From NCBI RefSeq assembly GCF_017316125.1, contig NZ_JAFLWA010000012.1, forward strand, positions 62,001-126,000: DNA of 64,000 bases, read 5' to 3'. Source of the DNA: Enterococcus sp. DIV0660C (GTDB lineage Bacteria; Bacillota; Bacilli; Lactobacillales; Enterococcaceae). Shown here in pieces: positions 8,603 to 20,518 of the stretch (position 1 is the stretch's first letter; every line of letters begins with the position of its first letter). The position numbers and the translations under genes were made by a program. The notes beneath the pieces were generated by a model. That model was not told where the DNA came from, searched no databases, and saw only the letters and a program-made list of their open reading frames with translations.

Positions 8603-10840
8603 CTATAGATAACGAGTAATCAATTGGATCATCTGCTTAGGAAATTCCTGGAGATCTGTAATGTCAAGAAAACGACTTTCCCCATAAATTTCTTTGATTT
8701 CTTCTTTGTCTTGACCAATCGCTGCAGCAATGAAAATAATTCCTTGTCGATCATATTCTTTGATTACTTCTTGGATATCTTCTTTTGCTTTTTTTCCAGT
8801 ATAATCTGGAAGTGCTTTTGGTTGCCCATCACTAATATTCAATAACAATTTGGTAGTTGCCGTTTGTTGGTTCAGTTTATCAGCAACTACTCTTAAAACT
8901 GCTCCGTCACGGTTGTTTTGGCGTGGTTTCATCGTTACCAATTTGTCATCTAACCATTGAAAACTATCAGTGAATTCTTTATAAGAAAAAATGGATGTTT
9001 TTTCACGTGCAGAAACATCTGCTGTATCACCATTGATCATCAGTGGAATATTGACACGTTTAGCAAATTCTGCAATCGCAATTGCGGCCTTTTTTGCTGC
9101 TTCTATTCGATCTTCTCGAATCATCGAACCTGACTCATCTAATCGGATAGCAACGGCTAGAGATGGTTGTTCATGGGGTGGATTTTTTTTGTCAAAATTA
9201 CGCAAATCACCATATGCGATGCGACTAGCGTTAAAGCGTTGCCCTTCGTATTTACCTTTTTGATAACTTGTGCTTTCTTCGTTATCTAAAAGTTCTAATA
9301 CTTGTCGACTCAACGAATCAACGACTGGAAAGACTTGGGCTCTGATTGCTCGCGCATCATCGCTATTTATTTGGTACTTTGGTCGGTGAACAAGTAGTCC
9401 CTCTTTTTCATGCATTGTATCTTTCATGATTTGGCGTGCTTCTTTGTTCAATTCTTTCTTCATTTCCTTGTCATGGGCATCCATGTCAGCAGCAGACATT
9501 TCTGCAGACTCATCTTTCACACTTTTTTCTGTCTGATGTTTTCCTTCGACATCACTACTTCGTTCTTCTTCAATGTTAGCTAGATTATCAGATTCATTTG
9601 TCTCTTCTGGACTTTCCATATCAGCCATTTCTTCAACTTTTTCCAGTGCAGGTGTTTCTCGTTCTGCCAAAGTCAACTCTTCTGGGGCAAGTGCTTCAAT
9701 CTGACGCTCTTTTGCTTCTGAACCACTGATTTTTCGCCCACGAACTGTTGGTTCAGCAGTCGTTTCGCCCCACTTTTTTGCTCGAAGCAAATCCCTTAGT
9801 TCAATTAATAATCCTGTATCGTCTAAAGCTTGGGATAAAATCGTTAATTCATCAGGATCAGTGGTCAATTTATATAAGACTTTTGGGTAGATTGATTGTA
9901 ATACATCTTGACCTTGCTTCATCGTATTCACCCAGTAAAAGTACGAACGCATTCCGGCAACACCTTTGATTGCATTTGCTTTCGCTGTTTCATCTAACAA
10001 TCGAATGATTTCTGCCATTTTAAGTAAAATGGGCGATTCTTGAATGCCTGTCTTCCCAACAGCACGTTCAACCATTACCTCAAGACTAGGGAGATCCATT
10101 TTTTCTGCATGTTGCATTCGATCCCGCAAGGATTCATTCAATGGTCGGTTTCCTTGATAATTTCGGTTAGTCGTAATCACAACTATACAGTCTGGATGTC
10201 GCCGGACAATACCTGTTGGTAGATTCAGCATTCCGTTTGATTCCAAAGCTGAGTTTAATGCTACTAGGACAGACGCATCCCGGATCACTGTTGGTTCTTG
10301 GATTTCAAGTAAGTAACCTTTTTCCATCGCACGAACGATTTCTGAAGGATAATACTTATAATGAATAGGTGTTGTTTCAGCCTTTGCTTCAATTTGTTGC
10401 ACAAATTCAGCTAGTTTTTCCCGTGCAGAAAGTACATCTAATTGATAATGCGATTGGATTAAACGCAAAACAGCGTCAAAACTTTCAGTTTGAGAAATAG
10501 CTTCTAATAGCTCTTGGCTATCTGCATCAACAGATTCCACTACTGGTAATAACGCACCAAAAACATCAGATTTATCCATATCTGCAAAACATGTCACCTT
10601 TGTGTAAGGTAATTGCAAATCAGCAGATAACGCTTTGGCTAATTGTGTCTTACCGGAACCGGCATCACCTTCCAATAAAATATTCATGATTTTCATCTCA
10701 GGATCAAACCAGTTTTCGTTGATTTCTGTTGCAATTCTGATTTCTTCTGCACTCGTTCGGTGACTTTTTGGTTTTTGCCAAATCATCTGTTTTTCTAGAC
10801 GTGAAAATACTCGATCTTGTGTAAGCGAGAACTCACTCAT
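8603..10840 (-). CDS. MoxR-type AAA+ ATPase fused to a VWA domain
   Basis: A 745-residue cytoplasmic protein. The N-terminal AAA+ module has Walker A GDAGSGKT (residues 58-65) and sensor-1-like VVITTNRN with a downstream arginine-rich RDRM segment. A long acidic, Glu/Asp/Ser-rich linker follows (roughly residues 370-480). The C-terminal von Willebrand A domain has the metal-site motif DESGSM and a later NISDGQPKA. MoxR-VWA systems act as chaperones that remodel or insert cofactors into partner proteins; the usual arrangement is two genes, and here both parts are in one chain. Start ATG at 10840 follows AAAGGAGG. The only operon partner is the DUF6530 gene 30 bases upstream, a likely client or adaptor. 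The true substrate is unknown. Confidence 0.85.
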   Translation of the reverse strand: MSEFSLTQDRVFSRLEKQMIWQKPKSHRTSAEEIRIATEINENWFDPEMKIMNILLEGDAGSGKTQLAKALSADLQLPYTKVTCFADMDKSDVFGALLPVVESVDADSQELLEAISQTESFDAVLRLIQSHYQLDVLSAREKLAEFVQQIEAKAETTPIHYKYYPSEIVRAMEKGYLLEIQEPTVIRDASVLVALNSALESNGMLNLPTGIVRRHPDCIVVITTNRNYQGNRPLNESLRDRMQHAEKMDLPSLEVMVERAVGKTGIQESPILLKMAEIIRLLDETAKANAIKGVAGMRSYFYWVNTMKQGQDVLQSIYPKVLYKLTTDPDELTILSQALDDTGLLIELRDLLRAKKWGETTAEPTVRGRKISGSEAKERQIEALAPEELTLAERETPALEKVEEMADMESPEETNESDNLANIEEERSSDVEGKHQTEKSVKDESAEMSAADMDAHDKEMKKELNKEARQIMKDTMHEKEGLLVHRPKYQINSDDARAIRAQVFPVVDSLSRQVLELLDNEESTSYQKGKYEGQRFNASRIAYGDLRNFDKKNPPHEQPSLAVAIRLDESGSMIREDRIEAAKKAAIAIAEFAKRVNIPLMINGDTADVSAREKTSIFSYKEFTDSFQWLDDKLVTMKPRQNNRDGAVLRVVADKLNQQTATTKLLLNISDGQPKALPDYTGKKAKEDIQEVIKEYDRQGIIFIAAAIGQDKEEIKEIYGESRFLDITDLQEFPKQMIQLITRYL

Positions 10841-10870
10841 TGTTCAACCTCCTTTAACGAGTCGGTGATT

Positions 10871-11350
10871 TTAATAACCTAAATCATCTAACAAACGTTT
10901 TAAGATACGGAAACGTTCGCCAATTAGTTCACCATCTTTTTGTAAAGTATCATAGTAAAGAATAATGTCTTCATCAATCTTAGGATTTTTGGTATCGACT
11001 TCGACAGTCATTCGATTTCCTTGCAAGCCAATGATATCGACTACGGGATTTTCAGGATCATAGAATTTTTTATAACGATATGCATCTTGGAAATACAAGC
11101 TTCCTTGTGCTGCTAAAATCGCTAAATCTAAAATACGAGTAATTGGTAATTCTTCGGATTGACGTGACCATTTTTCGCCTGTATGACGCCAAACTTTTCC
11201 AGAAATATCGACTTTTCCGCGATCATTCCATTGTGCTAAACCAAGAGACAAGCCTTTTGCATCTGTATCTAAGGCATTACGGCCATCAACTTTATCATAA
11301 TCTTCGACGACAAGAACAGGTTTATGCTTTAAATTTGTTGGGATTTCCAT
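10871..11350 (-). CDS. DUF6530 family protein
   Basis: A 159-residue soluble protein that I place in DUF6530, a family of unknown function. The start is the ATG at 11350, 8 bases after AAGGAG; a GTG three codons upstream overlaps that site and is rejected. Conserved-looking stretches are PVLVVEDYDKVDGRNALDTD near the N-terminus and GLAQWNDRG, plus a middle region (KVWRHTGEKWSRQSEELP) with several aromatic and basic residues. There is no signal peptide or membrane segment. It is co-transcribed with the MoxR/VWA gene, so the two probably act together. The promoter carries a compact set of inverted and direct repeats. Confidence 0.75.
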   Translation of the reverse strand: MEIPTNLKHKPVLVVEDYDKVDGRNALDTDAKGLSLGLAQWNDRGKVDISGKVWRHTGEKWSRQSEELPITRILDLAILAAQGSLYFQDAYRYKKFYDPENPVVDIIGLQGNRMTVEVDTKNPKIDEDIILYYDTLQKDGELIGERFRILKRLLDDLGY

Positions 11351-11374
11351 CAAAAACACTCCTTTATTATTAAT

Positions 11375-11415
11375 GTTAGTAATTTACTAAATTACTAACG
11401 TAGTAAATTACTAAC
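11375..11415 (-). promoter_or_regulatory. Tandem operator-like repeats upstream of the DUF6530-MoxR/VWA operon
   Basis: GTTAGTAATT occurs once on the + strand (11375-11384) and twice on the minus strand (11399-11390 and 11415-11406, 16 bp apart). Together they form a perfect 15-bp inverted repeat (11375-11389 / 11401-11415). They lie just downstream of a minus-strand TATAAT (11431-11426) and next to TTGACC (11421-11416), so they cover the probable transcription start. A repressor site is inferred; the protein is unknown. Confidence 0.6.
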
Positions 11416-11446
11416 GGTCAAAGCGATTATAATCCAATAAACAAAA

Positions 11447-11478
11447 AAATGCCAGCAAACAAATTTGTTTGCTGGCAA
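11447..11478 (-). terminator. Terminator after degV gene
   Basis: The perfect stem GCCAGCAAACAAA/TTTGTTTGCTGGC is followed by T7 on the minus strand. Confidence 0.9.
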
Positions 11479-11496
11479 AAATGAATAAAATAAGAA

Positions 11497-12345
11497 TTAT
11501 TGCGCCGAAATTGCAAGTCCTACTGCTTTTTCTCCAAGATGCGTTCCAATTACTGGGCCAAAGTGACCAATCTCAATTTCTGCATCTGGGTATTTCTTTT
11601 GTAATTTTTCTTTTTCACTGATTGCAACATCTAAGTTATTTGCATGAATCACGTATAACTTAACTGGTCCTGTAATTTCAGCTTTTCGTTGACCAATGAT
11701 ATCTTCTGCACGGGCAAATGCTTTTTTGCTTGAACGGATTTTTTCAAACAAAACGATTTTTCCATCTGTAAATGTCAAGATCGGTTTTATTTTTAATAGC
11801 CCACCAATCAATGCTGCACCATTTGTTAAACGACCTCCGCGCACTAAATTGTTCAAATCATCAACTATCAAATAAGCATAGGTATTATCGCGAATATGAT
11901 CGATATGTGATAAAATTTCTTCAAGTGACGTTCCCTGATCATTTAAATCTAAGGCAGATTCAACCATGTGTCCCATAGGCATGCTTGTAATTTTCGAATC
12001 GTACGGAATCACCGTTAATCCTTTCACATCTTCTTTCATTGCAAACAACGTGTTAACAAAGCCAGAAATACCAGAAGAAAGGTGAATGCTGATTACCGTG
12101 TCATACCCTTTCGCCTTTAATTCGTCATATAATGCCAAAACTTCTCCAACGACTGGCTGAGATGTCGTAGGGAAATCCTTACTGTTTTTTAAAAGACCGT
12201 AATATTCATCAGCCTCAATATCGATACCTTCATTATAAATCTTCCCATCTAAAATGACTGGGATCGGGATTACATATAAGTCGGGATGGTTCTTGATACG
12301 TTCCGGCAAATACGCCGTACTATCAGTAACAACTGCAAGTTTCAT
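11497..12345 (-). CDS. DegV/FakB-type fatty-acid-binding protein
   Basis: A 282-residue DegV family protein. The family opening AVVTDSTAYLP, the SIHLSSGISG fatty-acid-carboxylate loop and the C-terminal VIGTHLGEKAVGLA are all present. Related proteins (FakB) carry a fatty acid for phosphorylation by the FakA kinase before membrane phospholipid synthesis. The lipid specificity cannot be told, and enterococci usually have several paralogues. It is monocistronic, with its own terminator downstream and the flippase gene ending upstream. Confidence 0.9.
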   Translation of the reverse strand: MKLAVVTDSTAYLPERIKNHPDLYVIPIPVILDGKIYNEGIDIEADEYYGLLKNSKDFPTTSQPVVGEVLALYDELKAKGYDTVISIHLSSGISGFVNTLFAMKEDVKGLTVIPYDSKITSMPMGHMVESALDLNDQGTSLEEILSHIDHIRDNTYAYLIVDDLNNLVRGGRLTNGAALIGGLLKIKPILTFTDGKIVLFEKIRSSKKAFARAEDIIGQRKAEITGPVKLYVIHANNLDVAISEKEKLQKKYPDAEIEIGHFGPVIGTHLGEKAVGLAISAQ

Positions 12346-12436
12346 TTATCTATTTCCTCGTTTCAAAGAATTTTTCCAGACCCTATAACTATAGCATATT
12401 TTTGCTTGTAGATAAATCTAAAATCCAGTTCTATTA

Positions 12437-12472
12437 AAAAGACTGCCACAAAAAGCGAACTTTTTGTAGCAG
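12437..12472 (-). terminator. Terminator after flippase gene
   Basis: The stem ACTGCCACAAAAAG/CTTTTTGTAGCAG(C) closes on a GCGAA loop; on the minus strand it is followed by TTTTTAAT. Confidence 0.8.
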
Positions 12473-12504
12473 CACATAGTTCAAGATAAAACGTAACTCT
12501 TCCT

Positions 12505-14100
12505 TCAGGCGTTACGTCGATGCAACAATGATTGGATACCACTTTTGCCAAACTGAGCTAAGATAAAGGTCAATCCGCCGATTCCTGTAATCAACACACA
12601 ATAAATCACAGCGTTCGTCTTGCTTTCTAATGAGAGCTGCGTGTGTAATAAAAAGAAAACAGTCACACATACAAGCAACATTAGCGCTGTCGAACGAACC
12701 GTTTTAAAGAAGAAGTCTTTGATTTTGTATAACGGCGCAATTTGATATTCATGACACATGTACCAATAACCTCGGATAAATACGTATCCAAATGCCATTC
12801 CATTTGACAAACTCATTCCATAACCACCAAATAAAGCTAAGAAAATGACTTGGAAAAAAACTTTTAAAACAATTGCCTGTACTGTTAGCCGAATAGCAAA
12901 CAAATGGTGATTTAATGATTGCAACATCGTTGATAAAATCGTAAATAATGAAAAGAACAGCGAAGCGAGTAATGCTAATTGGAAATACCCCACGCTTTCA
13001 GGATCGTAACCAAAGAAAAGTGTATACAGCGGTCCTGCTAATAAAGACATTCCCGCAAGTGACGGCAGTAAAATCAAAATAGCGATTGAAAAACTGTCTC
13101 CAACTGTTTTTTCAATTTGTTTTCGATTTTCTTTTTTCAAAGTGCTTAATAATGGCAAACTACTGATTGCTACAGTTCCCACCATTGAAATCAAAATCAA
13201 TGTCAACTTGTTTGGATTGACCGACGCACGACTAAATAAAAACTCCAGTTGTTGATCCGCAATATCTGGCCGGAAAAAATGTAACAATGGTTTCATCGTT
13301 ACTTGATCAATCATCTGTACGATCGTAATAACTGAGCCGACAAAAATAAATGGGAGTGTCTCACGAATAATCGCGACCGACGCACGACGATTATCCTTTT
13401 TAAAATAGCGAGTAGATACCAAGAAATCCTTCAACCTAAAGTAATCTTTCTTTCGTCCCACTACATACATATGGAAAATTGCAGCTAGACCGCCGAAAAA
13501 CGACGCAACAGTGCTGACTAAGACTGCTTCTAAAATCGTTCCATTCGTTAAAACACGCAAATAATACGTCCCAGCCAAAATAACCAAAACTCGAATTGCT
13601 TGTTCAATGATCAATGAAGTTCCATATGGACGCAAGTCATTCTTTCCTTGGAAATAGCCACGCATTGCACTTAACACTGGAATAGCAACTAGGGAAGGAC
13701 ATAAACTGCGAATCGCTAAGATTCCATTGTTCACATTGGCGATTGGACTGATTCCTGCCAGCGCTGGTGCAAATAAATACATCAAAACAGCCGAGGCAAT
13801 CCCAATGACAAACATGATATTAATCGTACTACGAAAAATCACTCGACTTTCTTGCGCATCTCCTTCTTTTGTTGCGATAGCCACTTTTTTGGCGATTGCG
13901 TTAGGAAAACCGACTGTTCCCAGCATCAAGAATAATCCATAAGGTAAATAACCAACATTATAGAGGGTCGTTGCTAACATCCCGTCTTGATTATCTCCCA
14001 TCATCATTAACCAAGGAATTAAGTACACAACACCTAAAACCTTACACAACAAATTGGCAAACGTTAACCAAAATGTGCCCTGCATCAATTTTTTATTCAT
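12505..14100 (-). CDS. MOP-superfamily polysaccharide/lipid flippase (PST or YtgP type)
   Basis: A 531-residue integral membrane protein with about 14 membrane segments, matching the oligosaccharidyl-lipid flippases (Wzx/SpoVB/YtgP/MurJ group). It begins with the typical KLMQGTFWLTFANLLCKVLGVVYLIPW and has the conserved PNAIAKKVA segment after the second helix. These proteins move lipid-linked glycans, such as lipid II or wall-polysaccharide units, across the membrane. The start is the ATG at 14100 behind GAGGAAG; the TTG directly before it is less likely. No glycosyltransferases are nearby, which fits a housekeeping YtgP-like role better than a capsule cluster. Confidence 0.85.
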   Translation of the reverse strand: MNKKLMQGTFWLTFANLLCKVLGVVYLIPWLMMMGDNQDGMLATTLYNVGYLPYGLFLMLGTVGFPNAIAKKVAIATKEGDAQESRVIFRSTINIMFVIGIASAVLMYLFAPALAGISPIANVNNGILAIRSLCPSLVAIPVLSAMRGYFQGKNDLRPYGTSLIIEQAIRVLVILAGTYYLRVLTNGTILEAVLVSTVASFFGGLAAIFHMYVVGRKKDYFRLKDFLVSTRYFKKDNRRASVAIIRETLPFIFVGSVITIVQMIDQVTMKPLLHFFRPDIADQQLEFLFSRASVNPNKLTLILISMVGTVAISSLPLLSTLKKENRKQIEKTVGDSFSIAILILLPSLAGMSLLAGPLYTLFFGYDPESVGYFQLALLASLFFSLFTILSTMLQSLNHHLFAIRLTVQAIVLKVFFQVIFLALFGGYGMSLSNGMAFGYVFIRGYWYMCHEYQIAPLYKIKDFFFKTVRSTALMLLVCVTVFFLLHTQLSLESKTNAVIYCVLITGIGGLTFILAQFGKSGIQSLLHRRNA

Positions 14101-14288
14101 CAAATCTTCCTCAACTATATATATTAGGATCTAAACATCTTTTACATTATAGCAAAAAAATAAGAACAAGTAATCCTAGCATTGCTTTTTTATCTCGCGT
14201 GCCTATTCTTATGCATAGACAAATTTTGAAAATGCCAAATAACTGTCCACTAAATGATTTTCTAGCTAGACTGATCCAACTATTATGC

Positions 14289-14408
14289 TATACTTTTCTC
14301 ATAACGGATTTCATTCGTTATTTAGACAAATCAGTTGGCGGAAAACAGACTGTTTGTCTAGTTCAATATTCTTTGGAGACAGCCAGTGGTCGGTTGTCTC
14401 TTTTTTTT
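14289..14408 (+). ncRNA. Candidate small structured RNA with own promoter and terminator
   Basis: No protein-coding frame is convincing here. An extended -10 box TGCTATACT (14286-14294) is followed by three hairpins: ATAACG/CGTTAT (14301-14306, 14316-14321); a 12-bp stem with one bulge (TAGACAAA-T-CAGT with ACTG-TTTGTCTA, 14323-14360); and a terminator stem GAGACAGCC/GGTTGTCTC (14376-14400) followed by eight T. The predicted transcript is about 108 nt, from near 14301. The -35 is weak. Downstream there is no + strand gene, so it is not obviously a leader. No known RNA family was recognised. Confidence 0.6.
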
Positions 14409-14617
14409 AACCTTTTATCTTTCAAATCGAATCTATCAAAGCCAACTCTCTTTCATTCGATTACTGAATTAAATGGTATCATTCATTCCGCAACTATCAA
14501 GTATGTTAAAGGAACTTTAACACTTTCTCTGCCTGTCACAATCCCAGATGAGAACCGTTAGTCAATATAAATTTATTCAACGCTTTTTGCATCACACATT
14601 CGATTGGTTTATTTCAC
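14409..14617. other. Intergenic stretch without recognised content
   Basis: About 200 AT-rich bases between the candidate RNA and the bgl operon terminator. No ribosome binding site, conserved frame or repeat was seen. Confidence 0.5.
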
Positions 14618-14668
14618 AAAAAAGTGTCTGAAACATCAATCAAAAAGATGATGTTCCAGACACTTTTT
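14618..14668 (-). terminator. Terminator downstream of the bgl operon
   Basis: A long stem (AAAGTGTCTGAAACATCA and its complement with one mismatch) is flanked by A and T runs. It lies about 150 bp past the GH1 stop codon and could act in both directions. Confidence 0.75.
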
Positions 14669-14815
14669 AAACTACATGGTGTTTCCAAAAGCAATTCTCT
14701 TAGAAATAAGCCAAGTCATTCCAAAAATAGTTGAAGCGATTTTCGAATGATTCTTCTTAATTCTCAGAGCTGATTGCTTTTATCTCAACCACTTTTTAAG
14801 AAAGTTATTTTTATT

Positions 14816-18193
<3,378 letters not shown>

Positions 18194-18203
18194 TTAATCC
18201 AGA

Positions 18204-18230
18204 GGTCTCGCCAACTAAATGTAACGATCC
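18204..18230 (-). promoter_or_regulatory. Second ribonucleic antiterminator (RAT) site, bglG-bglP gap
   Basis: On the minus strand the sequence begins GGATCGTTACATTTAG and ends GGCGAGACC, a close match to the BglG/LicT target consensus (GGATTGTTACTG...GCAGGC.A.ACC). No clear terminator hairpin with a T run follows it before the bglP start, unlike the site ahead of bglG. Confidence 0.65.
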
Positions 18231-18288
18231 AATTCTTTTTGCTGTAAGCCAAATTTACTCCTTTCATTTTATTTTAAGAGAAACTCTC

Positions 18289-19137
18289 TTACTTCGTTTT
18301 TTCGATGATTCTTGCAATATGAATAGTGATATACACTTGTTCATCTTTAGAGACTTGATATTTCCAACGCGTTGCCAACAATTCAACTACCTTTTTAGTT
18401 GCTTCAAAAGCCTCACGATACTTTTGGCTGACGAGCATAAATAGTTCATTTTCGACTCGTTCTTCGGTTGCTTCCCTTCCTCTTGCATTCAACACTCTCT
18501 CCGCAAAAAATCGTAGATGGGTAATGAAACGCTGAAAGTAAATATCGTTTTCCGTAAAGTTGATCTTCAATGTATATTTGATAACCGTTAGAATTTCTTC
18601 AATCATTTGTGTAAGGCTGACGGCTGACTCATTCGTGATGTCCAACTCAGCATTTACGATATGTAACGTTAAAAAACCAGACTCGTCATCGGATAGCTCG
18701 ATACCCATTTTTTCATTGATGAATTGGATACCTCTTCGTGCAATAGCTAATTCCTCTGGGAAAAAGTGTTTGATATCCCATAGTAGAAAATTCTTCATTT
18801 GAATCCCTTTGCCTTCACGCTGGATCGCCGTGTATAAATGATCCGCAAAAGAAATAAAGCTTGTTTCATTAAATTCTTTGTTCAGCTTTTTCTTTGCGTA
18901 GTTCAAGATATCAAAAGCAATTATGATCACCTCTTCAGGAATTTCTGAAAGCATTTGTTCCACTCGTAACGACTCACTTTGATTCTTTATTTCAAATACT
19001 TTTTCAATACTCCCTGGATCAACCTTAAAACCAGGCTTTTTTTGAAATCCTAAACCATTGCCCATCAAAACGATTTCTTGTCCTTCATCGTTTAAAGCAA
19101 CTACGACGTTGTTATTCAAAATCCGCAGAATTTTCAA
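18289..19137 (-). CDS. BglG/LicT-family transcription antiterminator
   Basis: A 282-residue regulator with an N-terminal RNA-binding CAT domain (about residues 1-57, opening MKILRILNNNVVVA) and two PTS regulation domains. PRD1 contains the LADHLYTAIQR-type FADHLYTAIQR histidine motif and PRD2 the HLRFFAERV motif. When dephosphorylated by transporter activity and phosphorylated by HPr, such proteins bind the RAT hairpin in the nascent RNA and prevent termination. The gene heads its own operon and its leader contains a RAT overlapping a terminator, so it controls its own expression. A cre-like site covers the promoter. Confidence 0.93.
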   Translation of the reverse strand: MKILRILNNNVVVALNDEGQEIVLMGNGLGFQKKPGFKVDPGSIEKVFEIKNQSESLRVEQMLSEIPEEVIIIAFDILNYAKKKLNKEFNETSFISFADHLYTAIQREGKGIQMKNFLLWDIKHFFPEELAIARRGIQFINEKMGIELSDDESGFLTLHIVNAELDITNESAVSLTQMIEEILTVIKYTLKINFTENDIYFQRFITHLRFFAERVLNARGREATEERVENELFMLVSQKYREAFEATKKVVELLATRWKYQVSKDEQVYITIHIARIIEKTK

Positions 19138-19173
19138 TTGACTCCCCCATCTCTTTCAGCCTCACCAATGCAT

Positions 19174-19216
19174 AAAAAAAGACCCAAACGACACCACAAA
19201 TAAATGTCGTTTAGGT
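19174..19216 (-). terminator. Attenuator terminator in the bglG leader
   Basis: On the minus strand a 12-bp stem (ACCTAAACGACA / TGTCGTTTGGGT, one mismatch) is followed by T7. Its 5' arm overlaps the RAT at 19213-19242, so BglG binding would block its formation. Confidence 0.85.
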
Positions 19217-19242
19217 TTAGCTTAACTGAATAATAACTATCC
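19213..19242 (-). promoter_or_regulatory. First ribonucleic antiterminator (RAT) site, bglG leader
   Basis: Minus-strand sequence starting GGATAGTTATTATTCAG and ending AAGCTAAACC matches the pattern of BglG/LicT RNA targets. It overlaps the 5' arm of the terminator at 19174-19216. Confidence 0.75.
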
Positions 19243-19249
19243 TAAAATA

Positions 19250-19278
19250 AAATTACCATTTTTAGTAAGCGCTGTCAA
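19250..19278 (-). promoter_or_regulatory. bgl operon promoter with overlapping cre-like site
   Basis: The -35 TTGACA (19278-19273) and -10 TAATTT (19255-19250) are 17 bp apart on the minus strand. AGTAAGCGCTGTCA (19264-19277, + strand) differs from the cre consensus TGNAANCGNWNNCA only at the first base and overlaps the -35, as expected for CcpA repression. Confidence 0.65.
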
Positions 19279-19381
19279 TCCGATTTTCACAATTTTTTTA
19301 CACTTCCGTACGAAAAAACTGACACACTATTTCTTCTGCTACCATTGATAAACCAGAGAGATATTTTTTCATTTTGACAAC

Positions 19382-19417
19382 AAAAAAAGGGCTTGGACGC
19401 ATTGATGTCCCACCCTT
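19382..19417 (-). terminator. Terminator after azlD
   Basis: The stem AAGGG..GGAC / GTCC..CCCTT is followed by a T7 run on the minus strand. Confidence 0.85.
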
Positions 19418-19428
19418 AACTTCGTTGT

Positions 19429-19746
19429 TTAAATCATTGATAATAAAAAAACGGCTGCTAAACCAGTTACTACAGATAACGCCATAGATCGCGTTTTATA
19501 CGCTACACCTGCTACTAAGATCATAGCTAAGATCTTGATATTCCAAGCAAAATCTAAATGCTCATGTGTGATAAAAACATCTTTAAATGCCAACGCAGAG
19601 AACAACGCTACTGGAACGTACTTCATCCAATCACTAAACCAGGCAGGAACCTTTCTTTGTGTAAAGTAAAGCATCGGTACCACTCTGGGAATGTAAGCTG
19701 CTAGAAATAAACAAGCAACTAATAAAATCAAATAACCTTTACTCAT
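19429..19746 (-). CDS. azlD: AzlD-family branched-chain amino acid exporter subunit
   Basis: A 105-residue protein with about four membrane segments and the family stretch YIPRVVPMLYF near the N-terminus. AzlD is the small partner of AzlC in AzlCD/YgaZH exporters, which export branched-chain amino acids or their analogues. Its start overlaps the end of azlC by 8 bases, so translation is coupled. A terminator follows immediately. Confidence 0.9.
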   Translation of the reverse strand: MSKGYLILLVACLFLAAYIPRVVPMLYFTQRKVPAWFSDWMKYVPVALFSALAFKDVFITHEHLDFAWNIKILAMILVAGVAYKTRSMALSVVTGLAAVFLLSMI

Positions 19747-20518
19747 GGTTTTGCGCCTCCTGATCTGGGAAGTTAAACAACGGCTCGTTTACTTGTTCCG
19801 CACGATGTCGTAATTTTTTCTCTTTTTCTTTTTGGAAAGCTTTTTCCAAAAGTAATCCAGCGAAAGAAGCAATCACAGTTGCTACGATCAAGCCAAATGT
19901 ATTTTGGAATAAAATCATAAAAGCAACCCCTAAGACACCGGAAAAAATACCAGTCAAAATCAATAAACCATTCTTCATTTGCATGATAAACATAAAAATA
20001 AACATCGCAGTTAACGCGAAATGAACTAAGTCAGCATCTACTCGAATCACTGAACCAAAAACATTTCCGATCACATTACTTCCTGCCCAAGCGGCCATAG
20101 AAAACCAATTGACATACATGGCTTTTTGCTTGTTCCAAGTTGGATCTGTTGAATATTTCAAGTAATTAACTGCATAGTTTTCATCATTTAGTGATTGAGA
20201 AAAGACAGCTAAAAATGGACGGCTTTCTTTCTTCATAAACACCGAAAGACTTGAGCCTAACAATGTATAACGTAATTCTAAGAAAAATACCATCAAGATG
20301 GTTGTTGCAAATGATGCGTGTGTTGCTAACATTGAGGCAACTAAGAATTGCGCACCGCCGGAAAAAACCAAAATTGATAATAAACCGGTCAATAATGGAT
20401 CAAATCCAACCTTCTGTAACAGAACACCACAGGCTAACCCAACCGGGATATAGCTAAAACAAAGCGGCATCACTGCATGAAAAGACTGAAGCCATGGCGC
20501 AGTTTTCTTTCTACTCAT
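19739..20518 (-). CDS. azlC: AzlC-family branched-chain amino acid exporter subunit
   Basis: A 259-residue membrane protein with about seven helices and the AzlC signatures PLCFSYIPVGLACGVLLQKVG and FSGGAQFLVASML. With AzlD it forms an export permease for branched-chain amino acids. The last 35 residues (EKAFQKEKEKKLRHRAEQ and beyond) are charged and probably cytoplasmic. Start ATG at 20518 follows AAAGGAGAC. No regulator gene is adjacent. Confidence 0.9.
   Translation of the reverse strand: MSRKKTAPWLQSFHAVMPLCFSYIPVGLACGVLLQKVGFDPLLTGLLSILVFSGGAQFLVASMLATHASFATTILMVFFLELRYTLLGSSLSVFMKKESRPFLAVFSQSLNDENYAVNYLKYSTDPTWNKQKAMYVNWFSMAAWAGSNVIGNVFGSVIRVDADLVHFALTAMFIFMFIMQMKNGLLILTGIFSGVLGVAFMILFQNTFGLIVATVIASFAGLLLEKAFQKEKEKKLRHRAEQVNEPLFNFPDQEAQNHE

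Noticed and set aside
13971-14561. Long open frame on the + strand of 196 codons
   Set aside because: It starts antisense to the flippase gene and runs through the candidate small RNA; it has no ribosome binding site and its translation is low-complexity and unlike any protein.
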